The notes under the pieces were generated by a model. That model was not told where the DNA came from and ran no database searches. It saw only the letters and a list, made by a program, of their open reading frames with translations. Position numbers and translations under genes: made by a program. Positions 35,062 through 43,834 of a stretch of 64,000 nucleotides of DNA are shown piece by piece (positions within the stretch are counted from its first letter, which is position 1; each line of letters starts with the position of its first letter). The DNA lies in the NCBI GenBank assembly GCA_019637675.1, contig JAHBVE010000003.1:335696-399695 (forward strand), given 5' to 3'. This DNA comes from Anaerolineales bacterium. GTDB lineage: Bacteria > Chloroflexota > Anaerolineae > Anaerolineales > UBA11579.

Positions 35062-36708
35062 GTGCGCAAATATCTCGCTATAGTTGCCGGTTTGTGTCTC
35101 ACGCTGCTTGCCGCGGGCGCGGCCTATGCGGCCTCCGTTTCCGTGTACACCGTTGACGGCTCAGGCGATGATGTGGGCTATTACACATCCCTGGCCGTCA
35201 CCAGCAGCGGCAACGCCGTGATCGGCTACTTCGATAACACCAACAATACGCTCAAGCTGGCCATCTGCAATGATGCCGCCTGCAGCGCACCCAGCATTCA
35301 AACCCTGGCTGCCTCCGGCGGCCAGGGCACGTACACCTCGCTGCAACTCGCCGCGGGGGATATCCCGGTCATTGCCTATTACACCTTCCCTTCTGAGGAT
35401 ATGCGCCTGCTGCGCTGTGCTGACGCGGCTTGCAGCAGCGTGGCAAGCGACATCATTGTGGATTCCAGCCAGGCTGGCTCGCACAACTCGATGGTGCTCA
35501 ACAGCAGCGGCAACCCGGTCATGAGCTATTACAACGCCGGCGGCAACGGTGACCTGTTTCTGGCCACCTGCGCCAATCCAAGCTGCACGGCCAGTACCGT
35601 CGTCGCTGTGGATGGCGGCGCAAACGACTCCGGCTTGTTCACCTCTCTGCAGTTGGATGGCAGCGGCTTTCCGGTGATCGCATACTATGACGCCGACACG
35701 GACAGCGTGAACCTGGCGCGCTGCAACAACGTTACCTGCACCAGCAGAACGCTGACGGTGGTCGATTCCAGCAGCCATGTTGGTTTCAATGGCATCTCGC
35801 TGCAAATCGATTCGTCCGGCAACCCGGTCATTGCTTATTACGATGTGACCAATCAGCGCCTGAAGCTGGCGCACTGCAGCAACGCCACCTGCACGGCAGT
35901 GACCATCAATGTGGTGGATGATGCCGGCAACGTGGGTCAATACCCCTCCATGAAGCTGGATGGCGGGCTACCAGTGATCAGTTATTACGATGACACCAAC
36001 GGTGATCTCAAGCTGGCGCTCTGCCAGGATGCCAATTGTGCTTCCGTGGATATTCAGGTGCTGGACAGTACCGGCAATGTGGGCTGGGACACCTCGCTGC
36101 AGTTGGGCAGCGTGCACATCAGCTACTACGATGCCACCAACGGCAACCTCAAGCTGGCCTTTATTCCTAGCGCGGCGACGCCGCCCACCAGCACCACGCC
36201 CGCGGCCCTGCCGGAGACCGGCTTCGCCCGCGGCCGCAGCACCCAGCTGGCCGCGCCGGCGGTGGCGTATGCCGCCACCGACCTGCGCCTGAGCATCCCC
36301 AGCCAGGGCGTGGACGCCCGCATTGTGGGCGTGCCGGCCGGCGGCGGCGATTGGGATGTGAGCTGGCTGGGCAGCCAGGTAGGTTACCTGGAGGGCACGG
36401 CCTGGCCCACCTGGGTCGGCAACAGCGTGCTGACCGGCCACGTGTGGAACGCCGACAATACGCCGGGCGTGTTCGCCGGCGTGCGCAACCTGGCCTACGG
36501 CCAGCAGATCGAGATCGTGGCGGATGGGCAGACCTACGTCTACGAGGTGCGCCAGACCCGCCTGGTGCTGCCGGGCAACCTAGGCGTACTGAACAAGGAT
36601 GACGGCTACGCCTGGCTGACCCTGATCACCTGCGAAGGCTACAACCCCTTCACCGGAGACTACCTGTTCCGGCGGGCGGTGAGCGCCGTGCTGGTGAATG
36701 TGAAATAA
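35062..36708 (+). CDS. Secreted repeat protein with internal LPETG motif and C-terminal sortase domain
   Basis: 548 aa. A signal peptide (1-23) is followed by about seven 45-55-residue repeats of the type YYDxTNxxLKLAxCxNxxC, a propeller-like array (about 24-365). The motif LPETGF is at 383-388, then a sortase domain (about 405-548). All catalytic residues are there: His460 (LTGHVW), Cys524 (TLITCEG) and Arg537/538 (LFRRAV), the TLxTC signature of class E/F sortases. There is no C-terminal membrane anchor, so anchoring would be via an uncleaved signal or by self-attachment. The start is GTG at 35062. This is an unusual substrate-plus-enzyme architecture. Confidence 0.8.
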   Translation: MRKYLAIVAGLCLTLLAAGAAYAASVSVYTVDGSGDDVGYYTSLAVTSSGNAVIGYFDNTNNTLKLAICNDAACSAPSIQTLAASGGQGTYTSLQLAAGDIPVIAYYTFPSEDMRLLRCADAACSSVASDIIVDSSQAGSHNSMVLNSSGNPVMSYYNAGGNGDLFLATCANPSCTASTVVAVDGGANDSGLFTSLQLDGSGFPVIAYYDADTDSVNLARCNNVTCTSRTLTVVDSSSHVGFNGISLQIDSSGNPVIAYYDVTNQRLKLAHCSNATCTAVTINVVDDAGNVGQYPSMKLDGGLPVISYYDDTNGDLKLALCQDANCASVDIQVLDSTGNVGWDTSLQLGSVHISYYDATNGNLKLAFIPSAATPPTSTTPAALPETGFARGRSTQLAAPAVAYAATDLRLSIPSQGVDARIVGVPAGGGDWDVSWLGSQVGYLEGTAWPTWVGNSVLTGHVWNADNTPGVFAGVRNLAYGQQIEIVADGQTYVYEVRQTRLVLPGNLGVLNKDDGYAWLTLITCEGYNPFTGDYLFRRAVSAVLVNVK

Positions 36709-36738
36709 AAAGAGCCGCCCGAAGGGGCGGCTCTTTTG
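36707..36738. terminator. Bidirectional intrinsic terminator
   Basis: AAAAGAGCCGCCC, a GAAG loop and GGGCGGCTCTTTT lie between the sortase-domain gene and the convergent sdhB. Confidence 0.92.
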
Positions 36739-36754
36739 TATTGGCAAGCCGGGC

Positions 36755-37465
36755 TTAGTGCTCTACGCCGCCGCTGGTGATGGCGTTCTTGACCTCGGCG
36801 ATGGCCTGGGTGACGTGGATCTCACGCGGGCAGGCTTCGGTGCAGTTGAAGGCGGTGCGGCAGCGGAACGCACCGCCGTGGTCAGCCAGGATCTCGAGGC
36901 GCTTGTTGGCAGCCTGATCACGGCTGTCGAATATGAAGCGGTGCGCATTCACGATGGTGGCCGGGCCGACATACTGGTCGTCAGACCAGAAGACCGGGCA
37001 CGACGTGGTGCAGGCGGCGCACAGGATGCACTTGGTGGTGTCGTCGAAGCGCTCGCGCTGCTCGGGCGACTGCAAGCGCTCTTTGCCATCGGCGGGTACA
37101 TCCTCGTTGATGAGGAAGGGCATGAGGGATTTGTAGCTGTTGAAGAACGGCTCCATATCCACGATCATGTCCTTGAGCACCGGCAGGCCCAGGATCGGCT
37201 CGATGGTGATCTCGGTGCCGACATCCTTCACCAGGGCTTTGCAGGCCAGCATGTTGCGGCCGTTGATGCGCATGGCATCCGAGCCGCACACGCCGTGGGC
37301 GCACGAGCGGCGGAAAGAGACCGTGCCGTCAATGTGGCCCTTGATCTCTTCCAGCAGGTCAAGCACGCGGTCGGTCGGCTCAGCCTCGATATTGTAGGTG
37401 TCAAAGCTGGGTACGTTGCGGCCAGCTTCTGGGTTGTAGCGGTAGATTTTCAGATAGACAAGCAT
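36755..37465 (-). CDS. sdhB: Succinate dehydrogenase iron-sulfur subunit
   Basis: The 236-aa electron-transfer subunit connects SdhA to the quinone site. The [2Fe-2S] ligands are in CAHGVCGSDAMRINGRNMLAC. The second cluster has CILCAACTTSCP and the third CRTAFNCTEACP. It lies 12 bp after sdhA and is the last gene of the operon. Length and spacing of the cluster motifs are normal for complex II. Confidence 0.97.
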   Translation of the reverse strand: MLVYLKIYRYNPEAGRNVPSFDTYNIEAEPTDRVLDLLEEIKGHIDGTVSFRRSCAHGVCGSDAMRINGRNMLACKALVKDVGTEITIEPILGLPVLKDMIVDMEPFFNSYKSLMPFLINEDVPADGKERLQSPEQRERFDDTTKCILCAACTTSCPVFWSDDQYVGPATIVNAHRFIFDSRDQAANKRLEILADHGGAFRCRTAFNCTEACPREIHVTQAIAEVKNAITSGGVEH

Positions 37466-37477
37466 AGCGCTCCCGAT

Positions 37478-39271
37478 CTAGTAGACGCGTTCTTTCGGCT
37501 CGTATTTGGTGATGGTGACAGGCTTGTACTCCAGGCGCACCTGATCGCCATCCATCCAGGCCAGGGTGTGCTTGAGCCATTCGGCGTCGTTGCGCTTGGG
37601 GAAATCCTCGCGGGCGTGTGCGCCGCGGCTTTCCGGGCGGGCGTGGGCGGAGACGGCGGTGGCCAGGGCCACATCCAGCAGGCAGCCCAGCTCCCAGGCG
37701 TTGAGCAGATCCGTATTGAAGCGCTTGCCGTGGTCATCCACGCTGACGTTCTTGTAGCGCTCACGCAGCTCGCGCATCTTCTCGATGGCGCTGGCCATGC
37801 CTTCGGCGGTGCGGAAGACGCCGACATCATCCATCATCTTGGTCTTCATCTCTTCGCCGAGGGTGACGACTTTCTCGCCGCCGCTCTTGCCGAGGATGCG
37901 GTCAAGCTGCTGGCGGGTGAAGTCGGTTGGGTTATTTTCGAGCGGCTTGTAGTCAGCGCTCTTGGCGTATTCGGCGGCCATCTTGCCGGCTTCCTTGCCG
38001 AAGACCACCAGGTCGAGCAGGGAGTTGGTGCCGAGGCGGTTGGCGCCGTGCACCGAGACGCAGGCCACTTCGCCGGCGGCGAAGAGGCCGGGCACGATGG
38101 TGCCCTGGGCGTCGCTCAGGGCCTGGCCGTGAACATTGGTGGGGATGCCGCCCATGGCGTAGTGCGCGGTGGGCTGGATGGGCATGGGCTCTTTGATGGG
38201 GTCAATGCCCAGGTAGGTGCGGCAGAAATCCACAATATCGGGCACTTTGGAGAGCAGCTGCTCACCGGTGACGCGGTAGGGCGTGCCGTCAGGCAGCGTG
38301 CGGCCGTCGAGCTCGGCGTAGTGGTTGACGACTTCGGGGCGCATGTCGAGGTGAACGTAGCGGTCACCCTTGATGCCGTTGCCGTCACGAATTTCCAGAT
38401 AGATGGAGCGGCTGACCACATCACGCGAGGCCAGGTCTTTCACGGTGGGTGCGTAGCGCTCCATGAAGCGCTCACCTTTGCCGTTGATAAGCACACCGCC
38501 CTCGCCGCGCACGCCCTCGGTGATGAGGATGCCGAGCTTGAGGATGCCGGTGGGATGGAACTGGAAGAACTCCAGGTCCTGGGCGGGCAGGCCGCGGCGT
38601 AGCGTGATGGCCACGCCGTCACCGGTGTAGGCGTATGCGTTGGAGGTCAGCTCCCAGATGCGGCCGTGGCCGCCGGTGGCGAAGACGACCGACTTGGCGT
38701 GGAAGACGTGCAGCTCGCCCGTGGCGAGCTCAACCGCGACCACGCCGTTGGCTACGCCATCGTTCATCAGCAGGTCGAGGACGTGGAACTCATCATAGAA
38801 GTGAACCTTGTTCTTGATGCAGTTCTGGTAGAGCGTTTGCAGGATCATGTGGCCGGTGCGGTCCGCGGCGTAGCAGGAGCGCAGCACGGGCTGCTTGGTC
38901 TCATTGTTGGTGTGGCCGCCAAAACGGCGCTGGGCGATCTTGCCGTCTCGCGTGCGGGAGAAGGGCAGGCCCATATGCTCCAGCTCGTAGACCACTTCGG
39001 GCGCCTGGGCGCACATGTAATCAATGGCGTCCTGGTCACCCAGGTAGTCGCTGCCTTTGACGGTGTCGAAGCTGTGCCACTCGACCTTGTCAGGCTCCAG
39101 GTTGCCGAGGGCGGCGCCAATGCCGCCCTGGGCCGCGCCGGTGTGCGAGCGGGTGGGGTAGAGCTTGCTGAGCACGGCGGTATCGGCGCCGCGCGAGGCG
39201 TACAGGGCGGCCATGAGGCCGGCGCCGCCGGCGCCTACGATGATGACTTCATGTTGGTGAGTTTGCGTCAT
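37478..39271 (-). CDS. sdhA: Succinate dehydrogenase flavoprotein subunit
   Basis: 597 aa. It oxidises succinate to fumarate with covalent FAD. The FAD fold [15 protein letters not shown] and the His43 flavinylation motif [10 protein letters not shown] are present, as are [17 protein letters not shown], and the catalytic-arginine region [17 protein letters not shown] start at the ATG at 39271; the longer frame runs into sdhD. It is in the order sdhC-D-A-B. The organism therefore has a respiratory TCA-cycle complex II with separate C and D anchors. Confidence 0.97.
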   Translation of the reverse strand: MTQTHQHEVIIVGAGGAGLMAALYASRGADTAVLSKLYPTRSHTGAAQGGIGAALGNLEPDKVEWHSFDTVKGSDYLGDQDAIDYMCAQAPEVVYELEHMGLPFSRTRDGKIAQRRFGGHTNNETKQPVLRSCYAADRTGHMILQTLYQNCIKNKVHFYDEFHVLDLLMNDGVANGVVAVELATGELHVFHAKSVVFATGGHGRIWELTSNAYAYTGDGVAITLRRGLPAQDLEFFQFHPTGILKLGILITEGVRGEGGVLINGKGERFMERYAPTVKDLASRDVVSRSIYLEIRDGNGIKGDRYVHLDMRPEVVNHYAELDGRTLPDGTPYRVTGEQLLSKVPDIVDFCRTYLGIDPIKEPMPIQPTAHYAMGGIPTNVHGQALSDAQGTIVPGLFAAGEVACVSVHGANRLGTNSLLDLVVFGKEAGKMAAEYAKSADYKPLENNPTDFTRQQLDRILGKSGGEKVVTLGEEMKTKMMDDVGVFRTAEGMASAIEKMRELRERYKNVSVDDHGKRFNTDLLNAWELGCLLDVALATAVSAHARPESRGAHAREDFPKRNDAEWLKHTLAWMDGDQVRLEYKPVTITKYEPKERVY

Positions 39272-39273
39272 GG

Positions 39274-39645
39274 TTATTGAACCAATTCCGGGCGGGCGCC
39301 CATGGCCAACGCGGTGGCGCCGATGGCGCTGACCACCAGCCAAAAGATGAGCATGAGGATGCTGAGGATGCGGCGGGTGCTGGGCTTGTGCACAAGATCG
39401 AACATGACCTGGCGCAGGCCGTACATGCCGTGGGCGAAGGCGAACAGGAGCAGCAGGAAGTTGTAGGTGACCCAGCCGGCATCGGCCAGGCGCACGGCCA
39501 CGTAGTCAATATCAATGGCGTGCACGCCGACGATGACATCCTGCAGGTAGACGTGGAACCAGGCCAGCGGAATGAGCAGGATGCCGCTGTAGCGCATGAA
39601 GCGCCAGGCGGTTGTTTCGAAGTTGGGTTTTACTTGGCTCGCCAT
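39274..39645 (-). CDS. sdhD: Succinate dehydrogenase membrane anchor subunit D
   Basis: 123 aa, three transmembrane helices. The haem-binding and quinone-side histidines are in helix 1 ([15 protein letters not shown]) and helix 2 ([22 protein letters not shown]). I start at the ATG at 39645, next to the sdhC stop, in preference to a GTG two codons upstream. It lies between sdhC and sdhA. Confidence 0.9.
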   Translation of the reverse strand: MASQVKPNFETTAWRFMRYSGILLIPLAWFHVYLQDVIVGVHAIDIDYVAVRLADAGWVTYNFLLLLFAFAHGMYGLRQVMFDLVHKPSTRRILSILMLIFWLVVSAIGATALAMGARPELVQ

Positions 39646-39647
39646 GA

Positions 39648-40100
39648 TCACTTTCCGAACGGCAGGAATGCCAGCAGGTCAACGTGGAAGTTGTGCAGGA
39701 GCATGTTGTAGAACATGACCAGCGCACCCGGGGCCCACAGCAGGATGGCGACCACGAGGGTGATGCGCACGGCCTGGCGCTGCTTCTCGATGGCCCAGCG
39801 CTTGGGCAGCCACATATCAGTCACGGCGATGCGCAGGCCGTTGACGCCGTGGTAGATGACGGCGAAGAGCAGGCCGATCTCGCCGAGCATGAAGGGCGTG
39901 GCGCGGTAGAGCTCGATGGCGTGTTGGTAGAGCGAGGGGTAGAAGTAGACGGTGGCAGTATCCAGGATGTGGATGGTGAGGAAGAGCAGGACGCCCAACC
40001 CGGTCAGGCGGTGAAGCAGGAAGGCATAGTGGCCTTCACGCCCCATGTAGGTTGCGTATCCCTTTACGGTATTTTTGAGCGGTGTGCTGGGGGCAGCCAC
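39648..40100 (-). CDS. sdhC: Succinate dehydrogenase cytochrome b556 subunit C
   Basis: 150 aa, three transmembrane helices with HRLTGLGVLLFLTIHILDTA and AVIYHGVNGLRIAVTDM, the SdhC signature with its haem histidine. The GTG at 40100 is chosen because AAGGAG is 6 nt upstream; the TTG two codons earlier is less likely. It is the first gene of the sdhCDAB operon. A TATAAT lies about 44 nt upstream on the minus strand (fwd 40144-40149). Confidence 0.92.
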   Translation of the reverse strand: MAAPSTPLKNTVKGYATYMGREGHYAFLLHRLTGLGVLLFLTIHILDTATVYFYPSLYQHAIELYRATPFMLGEIGLLFAVIYHGVNGLRIAVTDMWLPKRWAIEKQRQAVRITLVVAILLWAPGALVMFYNMLLHNFHVDLLAFLPFGK

Positions 40101-40106
40101 GTACAA

Positions 40107-40631
40107 CTCCTTTGAAAATCAATCTCCGCGGATGTTAAAAGGCATTATAGCACCGCGTGGCGTGCGTGCTGTTTTGCACGAATGCGAGTGGATTTATTCA
40201 TCTGATGAAAGAGTTGATAGATGAACAGGGATAAAAAGGCAAACCAGCCGCAGATGCGTGGCTGCGCCACGCCCGCGGATGAACACAGATGAGCTGTGAA
40301 GCTTAACCACAAAGACACAAAGGGCACGAAGGGGATCTTACGGTTTCGGGATGAGGCAAGTGTGGGTGCAGATATGGCAATGACACAATGGCCCCTTAAC
40401 GGATCCCTCCTCGGCCTGCGGCCTCGTTCGGGATGACAAATCGAGAGTGCTGTAGTTCGGGCCGCGCCGCCTTAACGGGCAAGCCGCCTGTCATTCCGAA
40501 CGAGCTTATGAAGCGCCGTCTTGACGGCGTTTCATGCGAGGAGGAATCCGTTAAGAGATCGTTTCTAGCGCTACGCTTCTGAGCAAACTCTTGCATTGGA
40601 ACTTGCTCAGAAGTGGCGATACATACGGATA
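40107..40631. repeat. Gene-free repeat patch between sdh operon and GNAT paralogues
   Basis: It has the sdh -10 element (TATAAT, minus strand, fwd 40144-40149). Next are a hairpin GCGTGGC-TGC-GCCACGC at 40256-40272, GATGAACACAGATGA (40279-40293) and TTAACCACAAAGACACAAAGGG (40303-). Two copies of the GTCATTCCGAACGAG...GAGGAATCCGTTAAG repeat follow in opposite orientations (40395-40439 and 40490-40556), with an inner hairpin of GCGCCGTC/GACGGCG. No gene is seen. Confidence 0.75.
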
Positions 40632-41249
40632 TCAAAAATCGATGCGCATGACGGCGCGGCGGGGGAAGGGCTGGTGGACCATGCGCATGCCGGCGGACTC
40701 GAAGGCGCCGCGGCTGCCGACGTTCATCTCGCCCCAGCTGATGGTCTGGCCGGGCTTGGGCAGCAGCGGGTAGCCCTCCAGGGCGCGGGCGCCGCGGCTG
40801 CGGGCAAACTCCACGGCGGCCTGGGCCAGCGCGTAGGTGATGCGCTGGCCGCGGTAGCCGATGCGCACCACGAAGCAAGCCACGGCCCACACGCCATCGT
40901 CGGCCGGGTCTTCGTCGCGGCCTTCCCAGGGCGTGGTCTTGTCGAGGTAGCGCAGGTAGGCCGGGCGCGGCTCGACCGCGCACCAGCCGACCGGATCAGT
41001 GTCCAGGTAGGCGACCAGGCCGGTGGTGTGGCGAGCGCGGGGATGGTCACATTGAGTTTGCTCGCGCAGCATGTGCGGGCGCACCTCGCGGGGCAGCTCC
41101 CACCAGTCGCTGGCGCGCACCTTGTAGTGCTGGCACATGCAGTGGGCGGTCTGGCCGCGCTGGCCGAAGATGGCTTGCAGATCCTCCCAGCGGGCTTTGT
41201 TGGCGGGTAGGATGGTGAGGGCGTCTGCGGTGATGGCTTGTTTGGTCAT
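40632..41249 (-). CDS. GNAT-family N-acetyltransferase, tandem paralogue A
   Basis: 205 aa. The CoA loop is GYRGQRITYALAQAAVEFARSRGA, preceded by the WAVACFVVR strand. The N-terminal part (HCMCQHYKVRASDWW, RPHMLREQT) contains a Cys/Trp cluster typical of this subfamily. I start at the ATG at 41249, where similarity to paralogue B begins; longer frames run into repeat sequence. The substrate is unknown. Confidence 0.78.
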   Translation of the reverse strand: MTKQAITADALTILPANKARWEDLQAIFGQRGQTAHCMCQHYKVRASDWWELPREVRPHMLREQTQCDHPRARHTTGLVAYLDTDPVGWCAVEPRPAYLRYLDKTTPWEGRDEDPADDGVWAVACFVVRIGYRGQRITYALAQAAVEFARSRGARALEGYPLLPKPGQTISWGEMNVGSRGAFESAGMRMVHQPFPRRAVMRIDF

Positions 41250-41255
41250 TGAGGT

Positions 41256-41496
41256 TAACTTTAACCACAAAGACACAAAGAGCACAAAGTTTTTTTAGAT
41301 TGTTGGGGATTGCTTCGTCGCTCAGCGGCTTTGCGCCGCCTCGCGTCCTCGCAATGACGGTATCCTGACTTTTCTTGTCCTAAAGGATTCCTCGGCTGGC
41401 CTGAATTCGGGTCTTAATGCATTGCCGAAGGCGGCCTCGGAATGACATTGCGGTCAAGGAGTTAATTCTTGAATGGTTCGAACGATGACAGACGCC
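41256..41496. repeat. Repeat patch between the two GNAT genes
   Basis: TTTAACCACAAAGACACAAAGAG...(41260-41290) directly precedes the GNAT start. It is followed by a GGGATTGCTTCGTCGCTC...CTCGCAATGACGG element (41307-41360) and an AAGGATTCCTCGG...CGGAATGACA element (41381-41447). The same first two families recur before paralogue B. Confidence 0.75.
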
Positions 41497-42117
41497 TTAG
41501 AAATCAATGCGCATCACGATGCGGCGTTTGCTGGGCTGGCTGACCTGGCGCAGGCCGGCGGCTTGGAAAATATTGTAGCTGCCGACGTGTAGCTCGCCCC
41601 AGGTAATGGTTTGGTCCGGATGGGTGATCATGGAGTAGCCTTCAAGGGCGGTGGCGCCGCGGCTGCGGGCAAACTCCACCGCGGCGCGGGCTAGCGCGTA
41701 GGTGTAGCCGCGGCCGCGGTAGCCCTTGCGGATGATGAAGCAGGTGGCGGCCCACACGCCGGGGTCGGCGAGGTCTTCGTCGCGGCCGGCGGACAGCATG
41801 CGATTCAGGATCAGGTTGGGATGCTCGAGGCGCGGCCCGACTGAGCACCAGCCGACCGGCTCATCAGCCAAGTAGGCAACCAGGCCGCGGGTGTGTTTGG
41901 CGGCCGGCTTGCCGCAGTTGGTCTGCGTGCGCAGGTTGTGGGCCAGCTGCTCTTCGTCCACCGTGAACCAGCCGCGATCGCGTACCTTGAAGCGCTGGCA
42001 GAAGCATGGCTTGCCGTGACAGCGCGCCGGGCCGAGGACGGCCATCAGGTCGTCCCACGAAGCCCGGTTGGCGGGGCGGATGGTGAGGGCGTCTGCCGTG
42101 ATGGACTGCTTGGTCAT
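41497..42117 (-). CDS. GNAT-family N-acetyltransferase, tandem paralogue B
   Basis: 206 aa, highly similar to paralogue A over its length: ITADALTIRPANRASWDDL at the N-terminus, KVRDRGWFTVDEEQLAHNLRTQT, and GYRGRGYTYALARAAVEFARSRGATALEGYSM with the CoA loop. It is a tandem duplicate. Even the bases just before the ATG (TCATTGAGGTTAACTTTAACC on the plus strand) are shared. I start at the ATG at 42117 by the same logic. Confidence 0.8.
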   Translation of the reverse strand: MTKQSITADALTIRPANRASWDDLMAVLGPARCHGKPCFCQRFKVRDRGWFTVDEEQLAHNLRTQTNCGKPAAKHTRGLVAYLADEPVGWCSVGPRLEHPNLILNRMLSAGRDEDLADPGVWAATCFIIRKGYRGRGYTYALARAAVEFARSRGATALEGYSMITHPDQTITWGELHVGSYNIFQAAGLRQVSQPSKRRIVMRIDF

Positions 42118-42121
42118 TGAG

Positions 42122-42290
42122 GTTAACTTTAACCACAAAGACACAAAGATTTTTCGGCCTGTTAAGGTTTGTGTTGGGATTGCTTCGTCGCTCAGCGGCT
42201 TGCGCTGCCTGGCGTCTTCGCAATGACGGTGATATGCGACACAAAGTGTGGCTTTGCGCTGCCTGGCGTCTTCGCAATGACGGATGGCAA
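42122..42290. repeat. Repeat patch upstream of GNAT paralogue B
   Basis: TTTAACCACAAAGACACAAAG (42128-42148), GGGATTGCTTCGTCGCTC...TTCGCAATGACGG (42177-42230) and a partial copy of the second (42251-42283). It mirrors the patch in front of paralogue A. No gene is seen. Confidence 0.72.
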
Positions 42291-42291
42291 A

Positions 42292-42328
42292 AAAAAGAAC
42301 GGGCGAAGTATTCGCCCGTTCTTTTTTG
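42292..42328 (-). terminator. Intrinsic terminator of icd
   Basis: AAAAAAGAACGGGCGAA, a GTA loop and TTCGCCCGTTCTTTTTT form a 12-bp-plus stem, lying 4 bp past the icd stop. Confidence 0.9.
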
Positions 42329-42331
42329 ATC

Positions 42332-43630
<1,299 letters not shown>

Positions 43631-43659
43631 GCACGCTTCTCCATGATTGATTTTTGGGC

Positions 43660-43713
43660 ATTATACACTCGGCCCCAGATGGGCTTTTCAGCCAAAACAA
43701 GAGTGGCTATAAT
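43660..43713. promoter_or_regulatory. Divergent -10 elements for icd and the P-type ATPase
   Basis: TATAAT on the minus strand (fwd 43660-43665) serves icd. TATAAT on the plus strand (43708-43713) serves the ATPase gene. The two promoters are back to back within about 50 bp; neither has a good -35 match. Confidence 0.55.
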
Positions 43714-43834
43714 GGAAGCTCTGCAGTTGGCCGCGGCGCTGTGCCGCAATTTTCCTACCGGGGCATGCCCCGACCAAAAGCCTGCTTACGAAGTTCATTA
43801 GTTACCGCAAGTGTTCCTAAAGGAGGAATCGCTA

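Noticed and set aside
34958..36738. Near-identical GAGCCGCCC/GGGCGGCTC hairpins at 34958 and 36707 as ends of a mobile unit around the sortase-domain gene
   Set aside because: Both are ordinary terminators at gene ends with T tracts, GC-rich arms of this sort recur by chance, and no transposase or target duplication is visible.
36758..38602. 614-codon open frame on the plus strand
   Set aside because: It lies entirely antisense to sdhB and sdhA, whose Fe-S and FAD motifs are clear. The long frame is a by-product of GC-rich codon usage.
41461..41496. Possible tRNA (GGTTCGAA)
   Set aside because: Only the T-loop-like octamer is present. No acceptor, D or anticodon stems fold around it.
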